Positions 55,789 through 64,000 of a stretch of DNA of 64,000 nt are shown here, piece after piece. How positions within the stretch are numbered: position 1 is the first letter of the stretch; every line of letters starts with the position of its first letter. The notes beneath the pieces were generated by a model that worked only from the letters and a program-made list of their open reading frames with translations, had not been told where the DNA came from and did no database searches. Position numbers and translations under genes: made by a program. This DNA is from Gordonia jacobaea (GTDB taxonomy: Bacteria > Actinomycetota > Actinomycetes > Mycobacteriales > Mycobacteriaceae): NCBI RefSeq assembly GCF_001186365.1, contig NZ_LDTZ01000025.1, positions 41,521-105,520 of the forward strand. The letters are read 5' to 3'.

Positions 55789-55895
55789 GCGTCCGGAAGT
55801 GGCCCAGCGCACAGTGAATCGGATGCCGTGAACATCGAACCGCTCGGGCCCTGCTGGCGCCACCTTCCCGAGCCGACCGAACGGAGCGCACCACC

Positions 55896-56774
55896 ATGAC
55901 CAACCCCAGGCCCAACCTGCTGGTCGCCTACCTCGCGACCCCCGGCGGCGAGGATGCACTGGCACTGGGCGCGCAGTTGGCCCAATCCTTCGACGCCGAC
56001 CTGAAGATCTGCCTGGTGGTGCCGCCCTCCACACCAGCCGAACAGGCCGTGGCACCGGGCGACTTCCAGGAGATCCTGGACAGGCAGGCCGCAACCTGGC
56101 TCGACGACGCACTGCGCACGCTGCCCGACGGTGTCGACGGCGAAGGTTATGTCGCCGAGTACGAGAACGCCGCGGAAGGCCTGTCCATCGAGGCGGAGCG
56201 GCTGAACTCGTCGATGATCGTCGTCGGCGGGTCCGGGGGCGGCATACTGGGCCGTCACACGCTCGGTTCTGTCGTGACCAATCTGGTGCACACCTCGGCG
56301 ACCCCGGTCGCGGTGACACCGCGCGGCATTCGCGAGATCGTCTCGCCGGTCACCCGCGTCACGTGCGCGGTGGGTCGACGGCCCGGCGTCGAGGCGCTGT
56401 TGCAGGCGGCGACGAGGGCGTGCACAGCCGCCGACGTCCCGCTCCGATTGTTGTCACTACTGCCCGTCGACGACGGCCTCTCGAGCGACCCGACGAAGGA
56501 CTCCGAGGCCCGCCGCGTTGTGCACGAGCACCTCGAGCGCACCGTTGCCGCGGTGCGCGACGACCTGCCGGACGGGCATCCGGTCACCACCGCGATCGCG
56601 ACCGGCAAGACCGTCGAAGACGCTGCGGCGTCGCTGGATTGGGAGCCGGGCGACCTCCTCTACGTCGGTTCGAGCCGACTGGCACAGCCATTCCACCTGT
56701 TTCTCGGATCAACCGCGGCAAAGATGTTGCGGGTGCTCGCCGTTCCCATGATCGTCGTCCCCCGCGGCGCCTGA
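55896..56774 (+). CDS. Tandem universal stress protein
   Basis: This 292-residue protein has two USP domains. The first (NLLVAYLATPGGEDALALGAQLAQ) contains the nucleotide-binding VVGGSGGGILGRHTLGSVVTNLV block. The second (about residues 150-292) ends with LYVGSSRLAQPFHLFLGSTAAKMLR and VPMIVVPRG. The first domain's G-rich loop suggests ATP binding. It lies 18 bases upstream of the APC permease gene and is probably co-transcribed with it. A role in modulating the permease is inference from linkage. Confidence 0.9.
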   Translation: MTNPRPNLLVAYLATPGGEDALALGAQLAQSFDADLKICLVVPPSTPAEQAVAPGDFQEILDRQAATWLDDALRTLPDGVDGEGYVAEYENAAEGLSIEAERLNSSMIVVGGSGGGILGRHTLGSVVTNLVHTSATPVAVTPRGIREIVSPVTRVTCAVGRRPGVEALLQAATRACTAADVPLRLLSLLPVDDGLSSDPTKDSEARRVVHEHLERTVAAVRDDLPDGHPVTTAIATGKTVEDAAASLDWEPGDLLYVGSSRLAQPFHLFLGSTAAKMLRVLAVPMIVVPRGA

Positions 56775-56792
56775 CACCGGAGATCTGCAGAG

Positions 56793-58394
56793 ATGAGTAC
56801 GACCCCATCGTCGCCAACCGAATCGCCTGACCCCGCGCCGTCGACGCCGAGCACGTCCGACACGGCCGCGTCGAACCCTGTCACCATCGAAGCGAACAGC
56901 AAGGGGCTCGCGTCGGGCAAGGTCGGAGTGTTCTCCGGTGCTGTCCTCGGGATTTCGACGGTGGCCCCCGGTTACACGCTCACCGCGAGTATCGGACTGA
57001 TCGTCGCGGCGGTCGGGCTCAAGATGCCCGCGATCTTCATCGCCGGTTTCATCCCGATGTTCCTGACCGCGTACGCCTACCGGGAACTCAACAAGGACAC
57101 CCCCGACTGCGGAGCGTCGTTCACCTGGTCTACCAAGGCATTTGGGCCGTACGTGGGCTGGATGTGCGGTTGGGGCATGGTCGTGGCGACCATCATCGTG
57201 CTGTCGAATCTCGCGGCGATCGGCGTGCAGTTCTTCTACCTGATCATCGCCCAGATCTTCGACAAGCCGTCGATCGCAGATCTCGGCACCAACAAGCTCG
57301 TGAACATCCTGACGACGCTGGTACTGCTCGCGATAGCCACGTGGGTGTCGATGCGCGGGATCACCACGAGCGAACGACTTCAGTACGTGCTGGTCGGTTT
57401 TCAGCTCATCGTGTTGTTTGCGTTCGCCATCATCGCGTTCGTCAAGGTCGCCGACGGATCCGCGCCCGCGGGACTGCATTTCGACATCGACTGGTTCAAT
57501 CCCTTTACCGGACTGACCATCTCCGCGTTCGCAATCGGGCTCACCGGATCGATCTTCGCGTTCTGGGGTTGGGACACGTGCCTCACGCTCGGCGAGGAAT
57601 CCAAAGACCCCAAGCGCACCCCCGGACGTGCCGGGTTGCTGTGCGTGATGTCGATCCTGCTCACCTATCTGCTCGTGGCGGTCGCCGTGATGATGTACGC
57701 GGGTGTGGGCACCGACGGGGTCGGGCTGGGCAACGAGAACAACGCCGAGAATGTCTTTGGCGCACTGGCCGATCCGATCCTGGGACGATGGGGCGGCGTC
57801 CTGCTGTTCGCCGCGATCCTGGTCTCGTCGATCGCCAGCCTGCAGACAACCTTCCTGCCGGTCGCACGCACCATGCTCGCCATGGGTAGCTACGGAGCGT
57901 TTCCGAAGAAGGTCGCCGAGATCAGTCCGCGCTTCCTGTCACCGTCATTCGCGGCGCTCGTCGCCGGCATCGTCACAGCCGTCTTCTACACGGCGGTGAC
58001 GCTTCTGTCCGAACGGACGCTGATCGACACCATCGCCGCGCTGGGCATCATGATCTGCTGGTACTACGGCATCACGGCGTTCGCGTGTGTCTGGTACTTC
58101 CGACGCGAACTCTACTCGTCTGTGCACAACTTCTTCTTCAAGTTCTTGTTCCCGCTGCTGGGCGGTGCCGCACTGATCGTGGTGTTCGTCATTTCGGTCG
58201 GCGAGAGCATGAATCCCGACAACGGAAGTGGCGCTTCGATATTCGGCGTCGGACTTGTCTTCTACATCGGTTTCGGATTGCTGGTGCTCGGACTCTTCGT
58301 GATGCTCTACCTACGCATGCGCCAGCCCGCGTTCTTCCGGGACGAAACGCTTCCCCGCTCGCTGCCCGTCTCGTCGGACGCCGACAGCGCCTAG
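56793..58394 (+). CDS. APC-family amino acid/amine permease
   Basis: This 533-residue transporter has about 12 membrane segments. The first carries the APC signature GVFSGAVLGISTVAPGYTLT, with GFIPMFLTAYAYRELNK and the substrate-helix block IFAFWGWDTCLTLGEESKDPKR. The hydrophilic N-terminus is rich in Ser, Thr and Pro. It converges on a GntR gene with a 14-base gap. The substrate is probably an amino acid, amine or related amide and may feed the neighbouring pathways. Confidence 0.9.
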   Translation: MSTTPSSPTESPDPAPSTPSTSDTAASNPVTIEANSKGLASGKVGVFSGAVLGISTVAPGYTLTASIGLIVAAVGLKMPAIFIAGFIPMFLTAYAYRELNKDTPDCGASFTWSTKAFGPYVGWMCGWGMVVATIIVLSNLAAIGVQFFYLIIAQIFDKPSIADLGTNKLVNILTTLVLLAIATWVSMRGITTSERLQYVLVGFQLIVLFAFAIIAFVKVADGSAPAGLHFDIDWFNPFTGLTISAFAIGLTGSIFAFWGWDTCLTLGEESKDPKRTPGRAGLLCVMSILLTYLLVAVAVMMYAGVGTDGVGLGNENNAENVFGALADPILGRWGGVLLFAAILVSSIASLQTTFLPVARTMLAMGSYGAFPKKVAEISPRFLSPSFAALVAGIVTAVFYTAVTLLSERTLIDTIAALGIMICWYYGITAFACVWYFRRELYSSVHNFFFKFLFPLLGGAALIVVFVISVGESMNPDNGSGASIFGVGLVFYIGFGLLVLGLFVMLYLRMRQPAFFRDETLPRSLPVSSDADSA

Positions 58395-58408
58395 CCCTTC
58401 GAGAGCGG

Positions 58409-59116
58409 TCACATGGTGACGGCGCTGTGCACGGCGATGTCACTCTCGACGAGCAACTCCGTGGTGTGCGCGATGTGATCACGCAGTGCTGTCACTGCGC
58501 CGTCGGCGTCGCGCGCGAGCGCCAACTCCATCATTCGACGATGCTCGCCGTCGAGATCGCGATTCTTCTCCCGCCCCAACGGTTGCGACCAGCGTCGGTA
58601 GAGCTCGGCCTCATCGCGTAGACCGTTGGCCAACTGCAGGAGCTTCTTGTTCGCGCAACCGTCGAGCAGTGCGCGGTGGAACGCCGCATGGGCCAGCGCC
58701 CATTCATCGGTCACGCGCACGGGATCGTCGTCGGTGAGATAGGGCGTACCGACCATCCGGTGATGAGCGGCGACGACCGACGACTCCCACGCGAGGTCGC
58801 CGTCACCGATGGCACGACTGAAGACCAGGCCCTCGAGTTCGAGACGCGCGTCGGTCAGTTCGCGCAACCGGGGAACCGAGATTTCGGTGACCGCGTATCC
58901 GACGTTGGGTTCGTTGGTGACGAGTCCCTCGAGCGACAACCGCGTGAGTGCCTCGCGGATCACACTCATGCTCGCGTCACATTCTTCGGCAAGAGTTCCG
59001 AACTTCAGGCGGTCACCCGGCAGATACCGACCCCCGAAGATCTCGCCGCGCAACTGCGCGTAGACGAGGTCGCCTCGCGTCTGCTTCGCCTTCGCTGTTG
59101 CCATGGTTGCAACCAT
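58409..59116 (-). CDS. GntR-family regulator (FCD type) of the ring-cleavage operon
   Basis: This is a 235-residue regulator. The winged helix (VYAQLRGEIFGGRYLPGDRLKFGTLAEECDAS, MSVIREALTRLSLEGLVTNEP) is followed by an FCD domain with HHRMVG, AFHRALLDGCANKKL and HRRMMELALARDADGAVTALRDHIAHT. It diverges from the catabolic operon beginning at 59267 and most likely represses it. Two starts are possible, 59116 and 59104. The palindrome ATGGTTGCAACCAT lies exactly over both codons, so the shorter form (MATAKAKQ) or a leaderless transcript is likely. Confidence 0.9.
   Translation of the reverse strand: MVATMATAKAKQTRGDLVYAQLRGEIFGGRYLPGDRLKFGTLAEECDASMSVIREALTRLSLEGLVTNEPNVGYAVTEISVPRLRELTDARLELEGLVFSRAIGDGDLAWESSVVAAHHRMVGTPYLTDDDPVRVTDEWALAHAAFHRALLDGCANKKLLQLANGLRDEAELYRRWSQPLGREKNRDLDGEHRRMMELALARDADGAVTALRDHIAHTTELLVESDIAVHSAVTM
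59103..59116. promoter_or_regulatory. Perfect 14-base palindrome over the GntR start codons
   Basis: ATGGTTGCAACCAT has the TGGT-N4-ACCA layout common in operators of FCD-type GntR proteins. It covers the start region of the GntR gene, so it would give autoregulation, and it is 150 bases upstream of the catabolic operon. Confidence 0.6.
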
Positions 59117-59152
59117 AACCCACCTTTGCTCGCATTAGCGTCTGATCGACGG

Positions 59153-59164
59153 ATTTTCGAAAAT
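59153..59164. promoter_or_regulatory. Perfect 12-base AT-rich palindrome before the ring-cleavage operon
   Basis: ATTTTCGAAAAT stands out in a high-GC context, 103 bases before the FAH-family gene. It may be a second regulator site or part of the promoter. Confidence 0.4.
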
Positions 59165-59266
59165 AACTTGCACTGACGAATATGAGGGAGTAGACCAGAG
59201 ATCAGTGACTGTGACACCGATCACCCTCTGGCATCGATGCGCAGCAATACGAGGAAGTGAGCAATC

Positions 59267-60121
59267 ATGCGCCTGGGAGTTCTCGAGAAGCGCGCAGTGC
59301 TGGTCGATGACGGACAACGGCTGGCCATCGATGTCGCCGAGGCCAGCGACGGACGGTTCGGTCCGTCGATCACCGCGATCTACAACGTCTGGGACGATTT
59401 CGCCGCCTGGGCCCACGACATCGACCCCGCCAACGGCAGCGTCTTCGACGCCACGCTGGAGAATCCGATTCCCGAGCCCGCGCAGGTCTTCGCCATCGGC
59501 CTCAACTACGCAGAGCACGCGGCGGAGTCGAAGTACGACGTCCCCGACTTCCCGCCGGTGTTCACCAAGTACCGCACGTCGCTGGCCGGTCCGGTCGGCG
59601 TCGTCGAGCTGACGGGTCCCAAGATCGACTGGGAGGTCGAGCTGGTCGCTGTGATCAGCCGTGCGGCTCATCGTGTCAGCGAAGCGGACGGTTGGGACTA
59701 TGTGGCCGGACTGACGATCGGGCAGGACATCTCCGATCGCGAAACCCAATTCAACGCGCACCCACCGCAGTTCAGCCTCGGCAAGTCGTACCCGGGGTAT
59801 GCCCCGATGGGACCGGTCGTCGTCACGCCGGACGAATTCGCCGACCGCGACGACCTCGAGCTCAGTTGCGCCGTCAACGGAGAGCAGATGCAGAAGGGCC
59901 GGACGTCGGAGATGATCTTCTCTGTCCCGCAATTGGTCTCGCGTCTTTCGCACATCACGCCACTCCTCCCGGGTGACATCATCTTCACCGGCACGCCGTC
60001 CGGTGTCGGCATGGGCAGAACGCCGCAGCGATTCCTCACCGACGGTGACGTTCTCACTTCACGAATCGCAGGCATCGGCGAGATCGAGCAGCGCTTCGTC
60101 GCAACGGCAGAGACGCGGTGA
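59267..60121 (+). CDS. Fumarylacetoacetate hydrolase-family protein
   Basis: This is a 284-residue member of the FAH family, whose enzymes hydrolyse C-C bonds of diketo acids, hydrate dienols or decarboxylate oxaloacetate-type acids. The core shows GLNYAEHAAESK, the metal ligands in DWEVELVAVISR and IGQDISDRETQF, and TGTPSGVGMGR. GAGGAAG precedes the ATG. It is the first gene of the rightward operon with an extradiol dioxygenase 6 bases downstream. It probably processes the ring-cleavage product, as HpaG- or MhpD-like enzymes do. Confidence 0.9.
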   Translation: MRLGVLEKRAVLVDDGQRLAIDVAEASDGRFGPSITAIYNVWDDFAAWAHDIDPANGSVFDATLENPIPEPAQVFAIGLNYAEHAAESKYDVPDFPPVFTKYRTSLAGPVGVVELTGPKIDWEVELVAVISRAAHRVSEADGWDYVAGLTIGQDISDRETQFNAHPPQFSLGKSYPGYAPMGPVVVTPDEFADRDDLELSCAVNGEQMQKGRTSEMIFSVPQLVSRLSHITPLLPGDIIFTGTPSGVGMGRTPQRFLTDGDVLTSRIAGIGEIEQRFVATAETR

Positions 60122-60127
60122 TCGACG

Positions 60128-61048
60128 ATGGCACTGCACAGACTCGCGTCGGTCACCATGGGCGTACCGAACGTCGACGAAACTCTCGCCTACTACACGG
60201 AATTCGGGCTGACGCCGACATCGGACGGCTGGTTGTCGACCACCGAGGGTGGCGAACAGTTGCGGATCGTCGCCGCGCCGACGCGTCGACTCCTCGAACT
60301 CTCGGTCGGCGCTGACGATCTCGACGACATCGACCGCATCCACCACGAACTGATCTCGAAAGGCTTTCTCGCGCAACGGCACGGCGACGAGGTGACCGCC
60401 CACGAGCCGGTCGCCGATCTTCGCGCCATCGTTCGAGTCCTGCCGCGACTGAACCAGCAGCGTGTCGAACCGACTCCGTACAACGGTCCGGGCCGCATCG
60501 AACGGTACGGCCGCGCACCCGGCGTGATGCGCGACTACCCGATCAGGCCGCACAAGCTCGGACACGCGGTCCTCGGTTCCACCGACTACGTGGCGACCTG
60601 CCGATTCTTCGTCGACGGACTCGGCTTCAAGATCAGCGACCACATCAAGGGGCACGGATCGTTCCTGCGCTGCTCGCAAGACCACCACAACGTGCTCGTC
60701 ATGAACTCGCCGGTGACCTACCTGCACCACACCTCATGGCAGGTCGACGATATCGACGATGTGGGACGCGGCGCGGCCGCGATGCTCGAGGGCAATCCCG
60801 AACGCCATGTCTGGGGCCTCGGCCGACACCACGCCGGGTCGAACTTCTTCTGGTACCTGAAGGACCCGGCAGGGAACTTCTCCGAGTACTACTCCGACAT
60901 GGATTGCATCCCCGACGATGCGCTGTGGACGCCGGAAGATCTCGAAGGCGCACGCGGACTGTTCAATTGGGGACCGCCACCTCCCCCGAGTTTCCTCGCT
61001 CCCGAGGACCTGGCCGCGATGATGACCGGCGCCCACTCGACCAACTGA
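60128..61048 (+). CDS. Extradiol ring-cleavage dioxygenase (VOC superfamily)
   Basis: This 306-residue type I extradiol dioxygenase has two tandem VOC modules. The iron ligands expected in the C-terminal module are His146 (KLGHAVLGS), His201 (LHHTSWQV) and Glu253 (NFSEYYSD). It cleaves catechol-type substrates next to the hydroxyls. The N-terminal module is degenerate, as usual. Position between the FAH hydrolase and the FAD monooxygenase supports sequential hydroxylation, meta-cleavage and hydrolysis. The natural diol is unknown. Confidence 0.9.
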   Translation: MALHRLASVTMGVPNVDETLAYYTEFGLTPTSDGWLSTTEGGEQLRIVAAPTRRLLELSVGADDLDDIDRIHHELISKGFLAQRHGDEVTAHEPVADLRAIVRVLPRLNQQRVEPTPYNGPGRIERYGRAPGVMRDYPIRPHKLGHAVLGSTDYVATCRFFVDGLGFKISDHIKGHGSFLRCSQDHHNVLVMNSPVTYLHHTSWQVDDIDDVGRGAAAMLEGNPERHVWGLGRHHAGSNFFWYLKDPAGNFSEYYSDMDCIPDDALWTPEDLEGARGLFNWGPPPPPSFLAPEDLAAMMTGAHSTN

Positions 61049-61138
61049 CGCCCAACACTCCCGCTCGAACAACTCCCCAACCCCTTATCCACCCCTCCGG
61101 CACGACTGCCGGCACTTCGACCATGGAGGTCGACTCCG

Positions 61139-63004
61139 ATGGAAACCGTCACCACAGATGTCCTCATCGTCGGCGCAGGACCGGCAGGCCTGACCGCAGC
61201 AGCACTGCTCGCCAAGTACGGCGTCAGGGCACTGACCGTCAGCCGATACTCGGGAACCGCGAACTCACCGCGCGCCCACATCACCAATCAGGGTGCGATG
61301 GAGGTCTTCCGGGACCTCGGCATCGACGACCGCGTGCGTGCCGCAGCCGTGCCGAACGAGTACATGGGCAACAACGTCTGGGCGACAAGCTTCGCGGGGA
61401 CCGCGATCGCCCGGCTGAAGTCATGGGGTTCGGGGACGCTACGGCACGCCGACTACGAGGTATCGAGCCCGACGGAGATGTGCAACATTCCGCAGCACAT
61501 CCTCGAACCGATACTCCTGCAGGCAGCGCGTGAGTTCGGCGCGGAGATCCGGTTCAGCACGGAGGCCGTCTCACTGACCGACACCGGCGATCACGTCGAC
61601 GCCATCGTGCGCGAACGCACGACAGGCGCCGAGTATCGGGTACGCGCCAAGTATGTGATCGGCGCCGACGGCGGCCGTTCGACGGTCGCGCAGCAGATGG
61701 AGTTCCCGCTGCGCGGCGAGATGGGCCTCGGTGCGGCCATGAACATCTGGCTCGAAGCAGACCTTTCCCAGTACACCGCCCACCGTCCCGGAACGCTCTA
61801 CTGGATGGCACAGCCGCGCAACGACTATTGGGTCGGTAGCGGAACGTGGATCTGCGTGAAGCCATGGACGGAGTGGGTGTTGCTGTGCATGTACAACCCC
61901 GAGGACGGCGAACCCGACACGTCCGAGCAGGCAGTCATCGAGCGGGCCCGCACCACCATCGGCGACGACTCGATCGACATCCGTATCAAGGCTGTCAGCA
62001 AATGGCAGATCAACCACGTCATCGCCGACACGTTCAGTAAAGGTCGGGTGTTCCTCGCAGGCGACGCGGCGCACCGGCACCCGCCTGCGAACGGTCTCGG
62101 CACCAACACCTCGGTGCAGGATTCCTTCAACCTCGCGTGGAAGCTCGCGATGGTGCTGCGCGGCGACGCCGAACCCGCACTCCTCGACACCTACACGCAG
62201 GAGCGCCAACCCGTCGGTGAGCAGGTCGTCGATCGCGCGATGGAAAGTGTGCGCAACATGCTGCCGATCTCGCAGGCACTCGGCTTCGAGCCGGGGCAGT
62301 CCGCGGAGGATGGTTGGAAGATGCTCGACGAGTTGTTCTCCGGAACCGAGCGCGGCGCGCAGCGACGTCGCGAACTCGACAGCGCCGTCGCGCTACAGAA
62401 CTATCAGTTCAACGCACACGGAGTCGAACTGGGACAACGCTATTCGTCGACATGCATCGTCGACGACGGCACCGACTACCCCGAGAGCGTCCGCGATGAC
62501 GAGCTCTACTACCAACCGACGACGCATCCGGGAGCCCGCCTTCCCCACGCGTGGGTGGAACAGGGTCGACGCCGCGTCTCGACCATCGACATCACGGGCC
62601 ACGGAGCGCTCACCCTGATCATCGGCGAGAACGGCGATCGCTGGCGTGCCGCGGCAGCACGGGTTGCAGACGAGTTCGGAGTCGAGCTCGACGTCCGAGC
62701 TGTCGGCGTCGGCTGTGAATACCACGATGTCCTGCGTGAGTGGACACACCAGCGGGAGGTCGGCGACGACGGCGCGCTTCTCGTCCGTCCCGACCATCAC
62801 GTCGCGTGGCGGAGCATGGCGATGGTCGACGATCCGGCCTCCGCCCTCCGCACCGCGCTCAACACGGTGCTCGGCAGGCAGGTGCATGCGAACGCAGCGC
62901 CAACCGCACCCCGCGGATCGGTGGAGACGGTCGTTTCCCACGACCAACCTGTCGGAGTTGTTACGGTCGGGACCGGAGCACCGCTCGTTACCGGTTCGAA
63001 CTGA
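61139..63004 (+). CDS. FAD-dependent aromatic hydroxylase (phenol/dichlorophenol monooxygenase type)
   Basis: This 621-residue class A flavoprotein hydroxylase has FAD and NADPH motifs VGAGPAGLTAA (11-21), IGADGGRST and GDAAHRHPPANGLGTNTSVQD (near 306). The extended C-terminal thioredoxin-like domain (after about residue 440) is the hallmark of the PheA/TfdB/MhpA group. Such enzymes add a hydroxyl ortho to an existing one, generating the diol for the upstream dioxygenase. GGAGG lies 9 bases before the ATG at 61139. The hydroxylated substrate is not evident from sequence. Confidence 0.92.
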   Translation: METVTTDVLIVGAGPAGLTAAALLAKYGVRALTVSRYSGTANSPRAHITNQGAMEVFRDLGIDDRVRAAAVPNEYMGNNVWATSFAGTAIARLKSWGSGTLRHADYEVSSPTEMCNIPQHILEPILLQAAREFGAEIRFSTEAVSLTDTGDHVDAIVRERTTGAEYRVRAKYVIGADGGRSTVAQQMEFPLRGEMGLGAAMNIWLEADLSQYTAHRPGTLYWMAQPRNDYWVGSGTWICVKPWTEWVLLCMYNPEDGEPDTSEQAVIERARTTIGDDSIDIRIKAVSKWQINHVIADTFSKGRVFLAGDAAHRHPPANGLGTNTSVQDSFNLAWKLAMVLRGDAEPALLDTYTQERQPVGEQVVDRAMESVRNMLPISQALGFEPGQSAEDGWKMLDELFSGTERGAQRRRELDSAVALQNYQFNAHGVELGQRYSSTCIVDDGTDYPESVRDDELYYQPTTHPGARLPHAWVEQGRRRVSTIDITGHGALTLIIGENGDRWRAAAARVADEFGVELDVRAVGVGCEYHDVLREWTHQREVGDDGALLVRPDHHVAWRSMAMVDDPASALRTALNTVLGRQVHANAAPTAPRGSVETVVSHDQPVGVVTVGTGAPLVTGSN

Positions 63005-63092
63005 ACCGACGCGGGCACGTCGCTCAACCGACCGACGACCAAGCTCCCGCTACAGCGACGCTCGATCGATCGATAAGTGAGGAACGGCATAG

Positions 63093-63728
63093 ATGCCAAA
63101 GACCGAACCAGAACCGATACGCGAACCGCGCGGTGATCACCTGCTCACCCCGGAAAACTGTGTGGTCACGTTCATCGACTACCAACCCGAGCAGTACTCG
63201 ACGATTACGTCGACCAGCACCGAAGCCATCAACCTCGGGGTGGTCGCTCTTGCGAAACTCGCCACCGCCTACGACGTCCCCGTCGTCCTCAGCACCGTCG
63301 GCGTCGACCTCGGTGTGAACACCGGAACCACCGAAGCGCTGCGCTCGGCGCTTCCCGATGTCGAGGAGATCGACCGCACGGGGGTCAACGCATGGGAGGA
63401 CGCCGACTTCCGTGACGCCATCCGTGCGACGGGCCGCCGAAAGGTCGTCATCGCCGGCCTGTGGACCGAGGTCTGCCTCACGTTCCCGACGCTCGACATG
63501 CTCGCCGAGGGGTACGACGTCTACCCGGTCATCGACGCTGTCGGCGGAATCAGCCCGGTGTCTCATGAGCAAGCGATCACGCGGATGGTCACGGCGGGCG
63601 CACAGCCGGTGACCGCCATCTCGTTCGGCGCCGAGCTCATGCGCAACTGGGCGCGCCCGGACGCTGACAACCTCCGCACCGTCATGCGGTGGTACTTCCC
63701 GGAACGAGCGCGCCTCGGCCTCGAATAG
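63093..63728 (+). CDS. YcaC-like isochorismatase-fold hydrolase
   Basis: This 211-residue cysteine hydrolase has Asp29 (TFIDYQPEQY) and the nucleophile Cys128 (GLWTEVCLTFP). In place of the usual catalytic Lys there is Arg95 (DRTGVNAWED), as in YcaC proteins, so it belongs to that subgroup rather than to classical nicotinamidases. Substrates of YcaC enzymes are mostly unknown. As the last gene of the ring-cleavage operon it may hydrolyse an amide or imide intermediate. It converges on the rRNA operon through a strong hairpin. Confidence 0.87.
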   Translation: MPKTEPEPIREPRGDHLLTPENCVVTFIDYQPEQYSTITSTSTEAINLGVVALAKLATAYDVPVVLSTVGVDLGVNTGTTEALRSALPDVEEIDRTGVNAWEDADFRDAIRATGRRKVVIAGLWTEVCLTFPTLDMLAEGYDVYPVIDAVGGISPVSHEQAITRMVTAGAQPVTAISFGAELMRNWARPDADNLRTVMRWYFPERARLGLE

Positions 63729-63738
63729 GCCTTAAACG

Positions 63739-63777
63739 CAGTAATGCCCCGCACCACGGGGGTGCGGGGCATTACTG
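63739..63777. terminator. Bidirectional hairpin terminator between the catabolic operon and rRNA operon
   Basis: Arms at 63739-63755 and 63761-63777 pair perfectly over 17 bases (core GCCCCGCACC). It lies 10 bases after the hydrolase stop and 11 bases past the 5S 3' end on the other strand. Confidence 0.85.
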
Positions 63778-63787
63778 GGATGTTGTG

Positions 63788-63905
63788 CTCGGCGGTGTCC
63801 TACTCTCCCACACCGATTAGAGTGCAGTACCATTGGCGCTGGTGGGCTTAGCTTCCGGGTTCGGAATGGGACCGGGCGTTTCCCCACCGCTATAGCCGCC
63901 GAAAC
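63788..63905 (-). rRNA. rrf: 5S ribosomal RNA
   Basis: Read on the minus strand it begins near GTTTCGGCGGCTATAGC and contains the conserved CCCGGTCCCATTCCGAAC and GGAAGCTAAGCC blocks. It ends GAGTAGGACACCGCCGAGC. Length is about 118 bases; the ends are placed by similarity to mycobacterial 5S and may be off by a few bases. Confidence 0.95.
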
Positions 63906-64000
63906 AATATGAAACAGCATCCACGCAGGATGCGCTCTTTATTGAGCGTTGCGTGTGTTGTTTCAGAAGTGTCATAGTGGATGCGAACACACCTTATAAA
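63906..64000 (-). other. 23S-5S intergenic spacer
   Basis: This 95-base stretch upstream of the 5S gene on the minus strand is AT-richer than its surroundings. It should be the processed spacer after 23S rRNA, which lies beyond the right edge of the window. No tRNA is seen in it. Confidence 0.7.

Overview
The window is high-GC actinobacterial chromosome. Gene content and order place it in the Mycobacteriales, most like Gordonia or a close relative. The block rdgB-rph-Rv1339-type hydrolase-murI-rhomboid-cysM-cysO-mec-P1 peptidase-DUF2017-clpS-pncB-dinG-glgE-glgB-thioredoxin-fadA-mce-nucS follows the Rv1321-Rv1343 neighbourhood of Mycobacterium tuberculosis. Starts are often GTG, 4-base overlaps (GTGA or ATGA) are frequent, and long GC-rich hairpins end many genes. 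I see no prophage, insertion sequence, CRISPR array or conjugative element. No stretch longer than 300 bases lacks a gene.

Layout. 1-7.8 kb: the end of a HIT-family gene overlaps a class III sirtuin gene. It faces a leftward run of deaD, a rhodanese-fold protein without its catalytic cysteine, and a 1385-residue SF1 helicase with a C-terminal nuclease-like domain. 8-14 kb: a FadD15-type acyl-CoA synthetase, an OpgC-like membrane acyltransferase, an exported PAP2 phosphatase and a large methyltransferase. 14-20 kb: an exported protein of unknown function behind a good IdeR/DtxR iron box, then a GH92 alpha-mannosidase. 19.5-24.1 kb: a leftward operon of GntR regulator, allophanate-hydrolase-like amidase, biuret-hydrolase-like isochorismatase fold enzyme and NCS2-type permease, probably for nitrogen from biuret or a related ureide. 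24.3 kb: tRNA-Leu(UAG).

24.4-34.2 kb: conserved core genes for nucleotide-pool cleaning, tRNA 3' processing, cyclic nucleotide hydrolysis, D-glutamate supply and the CysO/CysM/Mec cysteine pathway. CysO here carries a seven-residue tail after its GlyGly. The P1 peptidase is split by a frameshift. murI has no ordinary start codon. 34.2-38.5 kb: NAD salvage (pncB, pncA) and dinG. 38.6-42.8 kb: the GlgE-GlgB alpha-glucan pair. 42.8-53.7 kb: a reductase/HxlR divergent pair, thioredoxin-TPR protein, MFS carrier, thiolase, methylmalonyl-CoA epimerase, a DivIVA-like coiled coil, NucS, a glutaminase-STAS fusion and a GAF-domain regulator.

53.8-63.7 kb is accessory metabolism: a flavin monooxygenase with an N-terminal NTF2-like domain, a tandem universal stress protein and an APC permease. 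A GntR regulator then diverges from a four-gene operon encoding an FAH-family hydrolase, an extradiol dioxygenase, a phenol-type FAD monooxygenase and a YcaC-like hydrolase. I read this operon as a compact ring-cleavage pathway with an unknown substrate, possibly nitrogen-containing. The window closes on the 3' end of a leftward rRNA operon (5S gene), which shares a strong bidirectional hairpin with the last catabolic gene.
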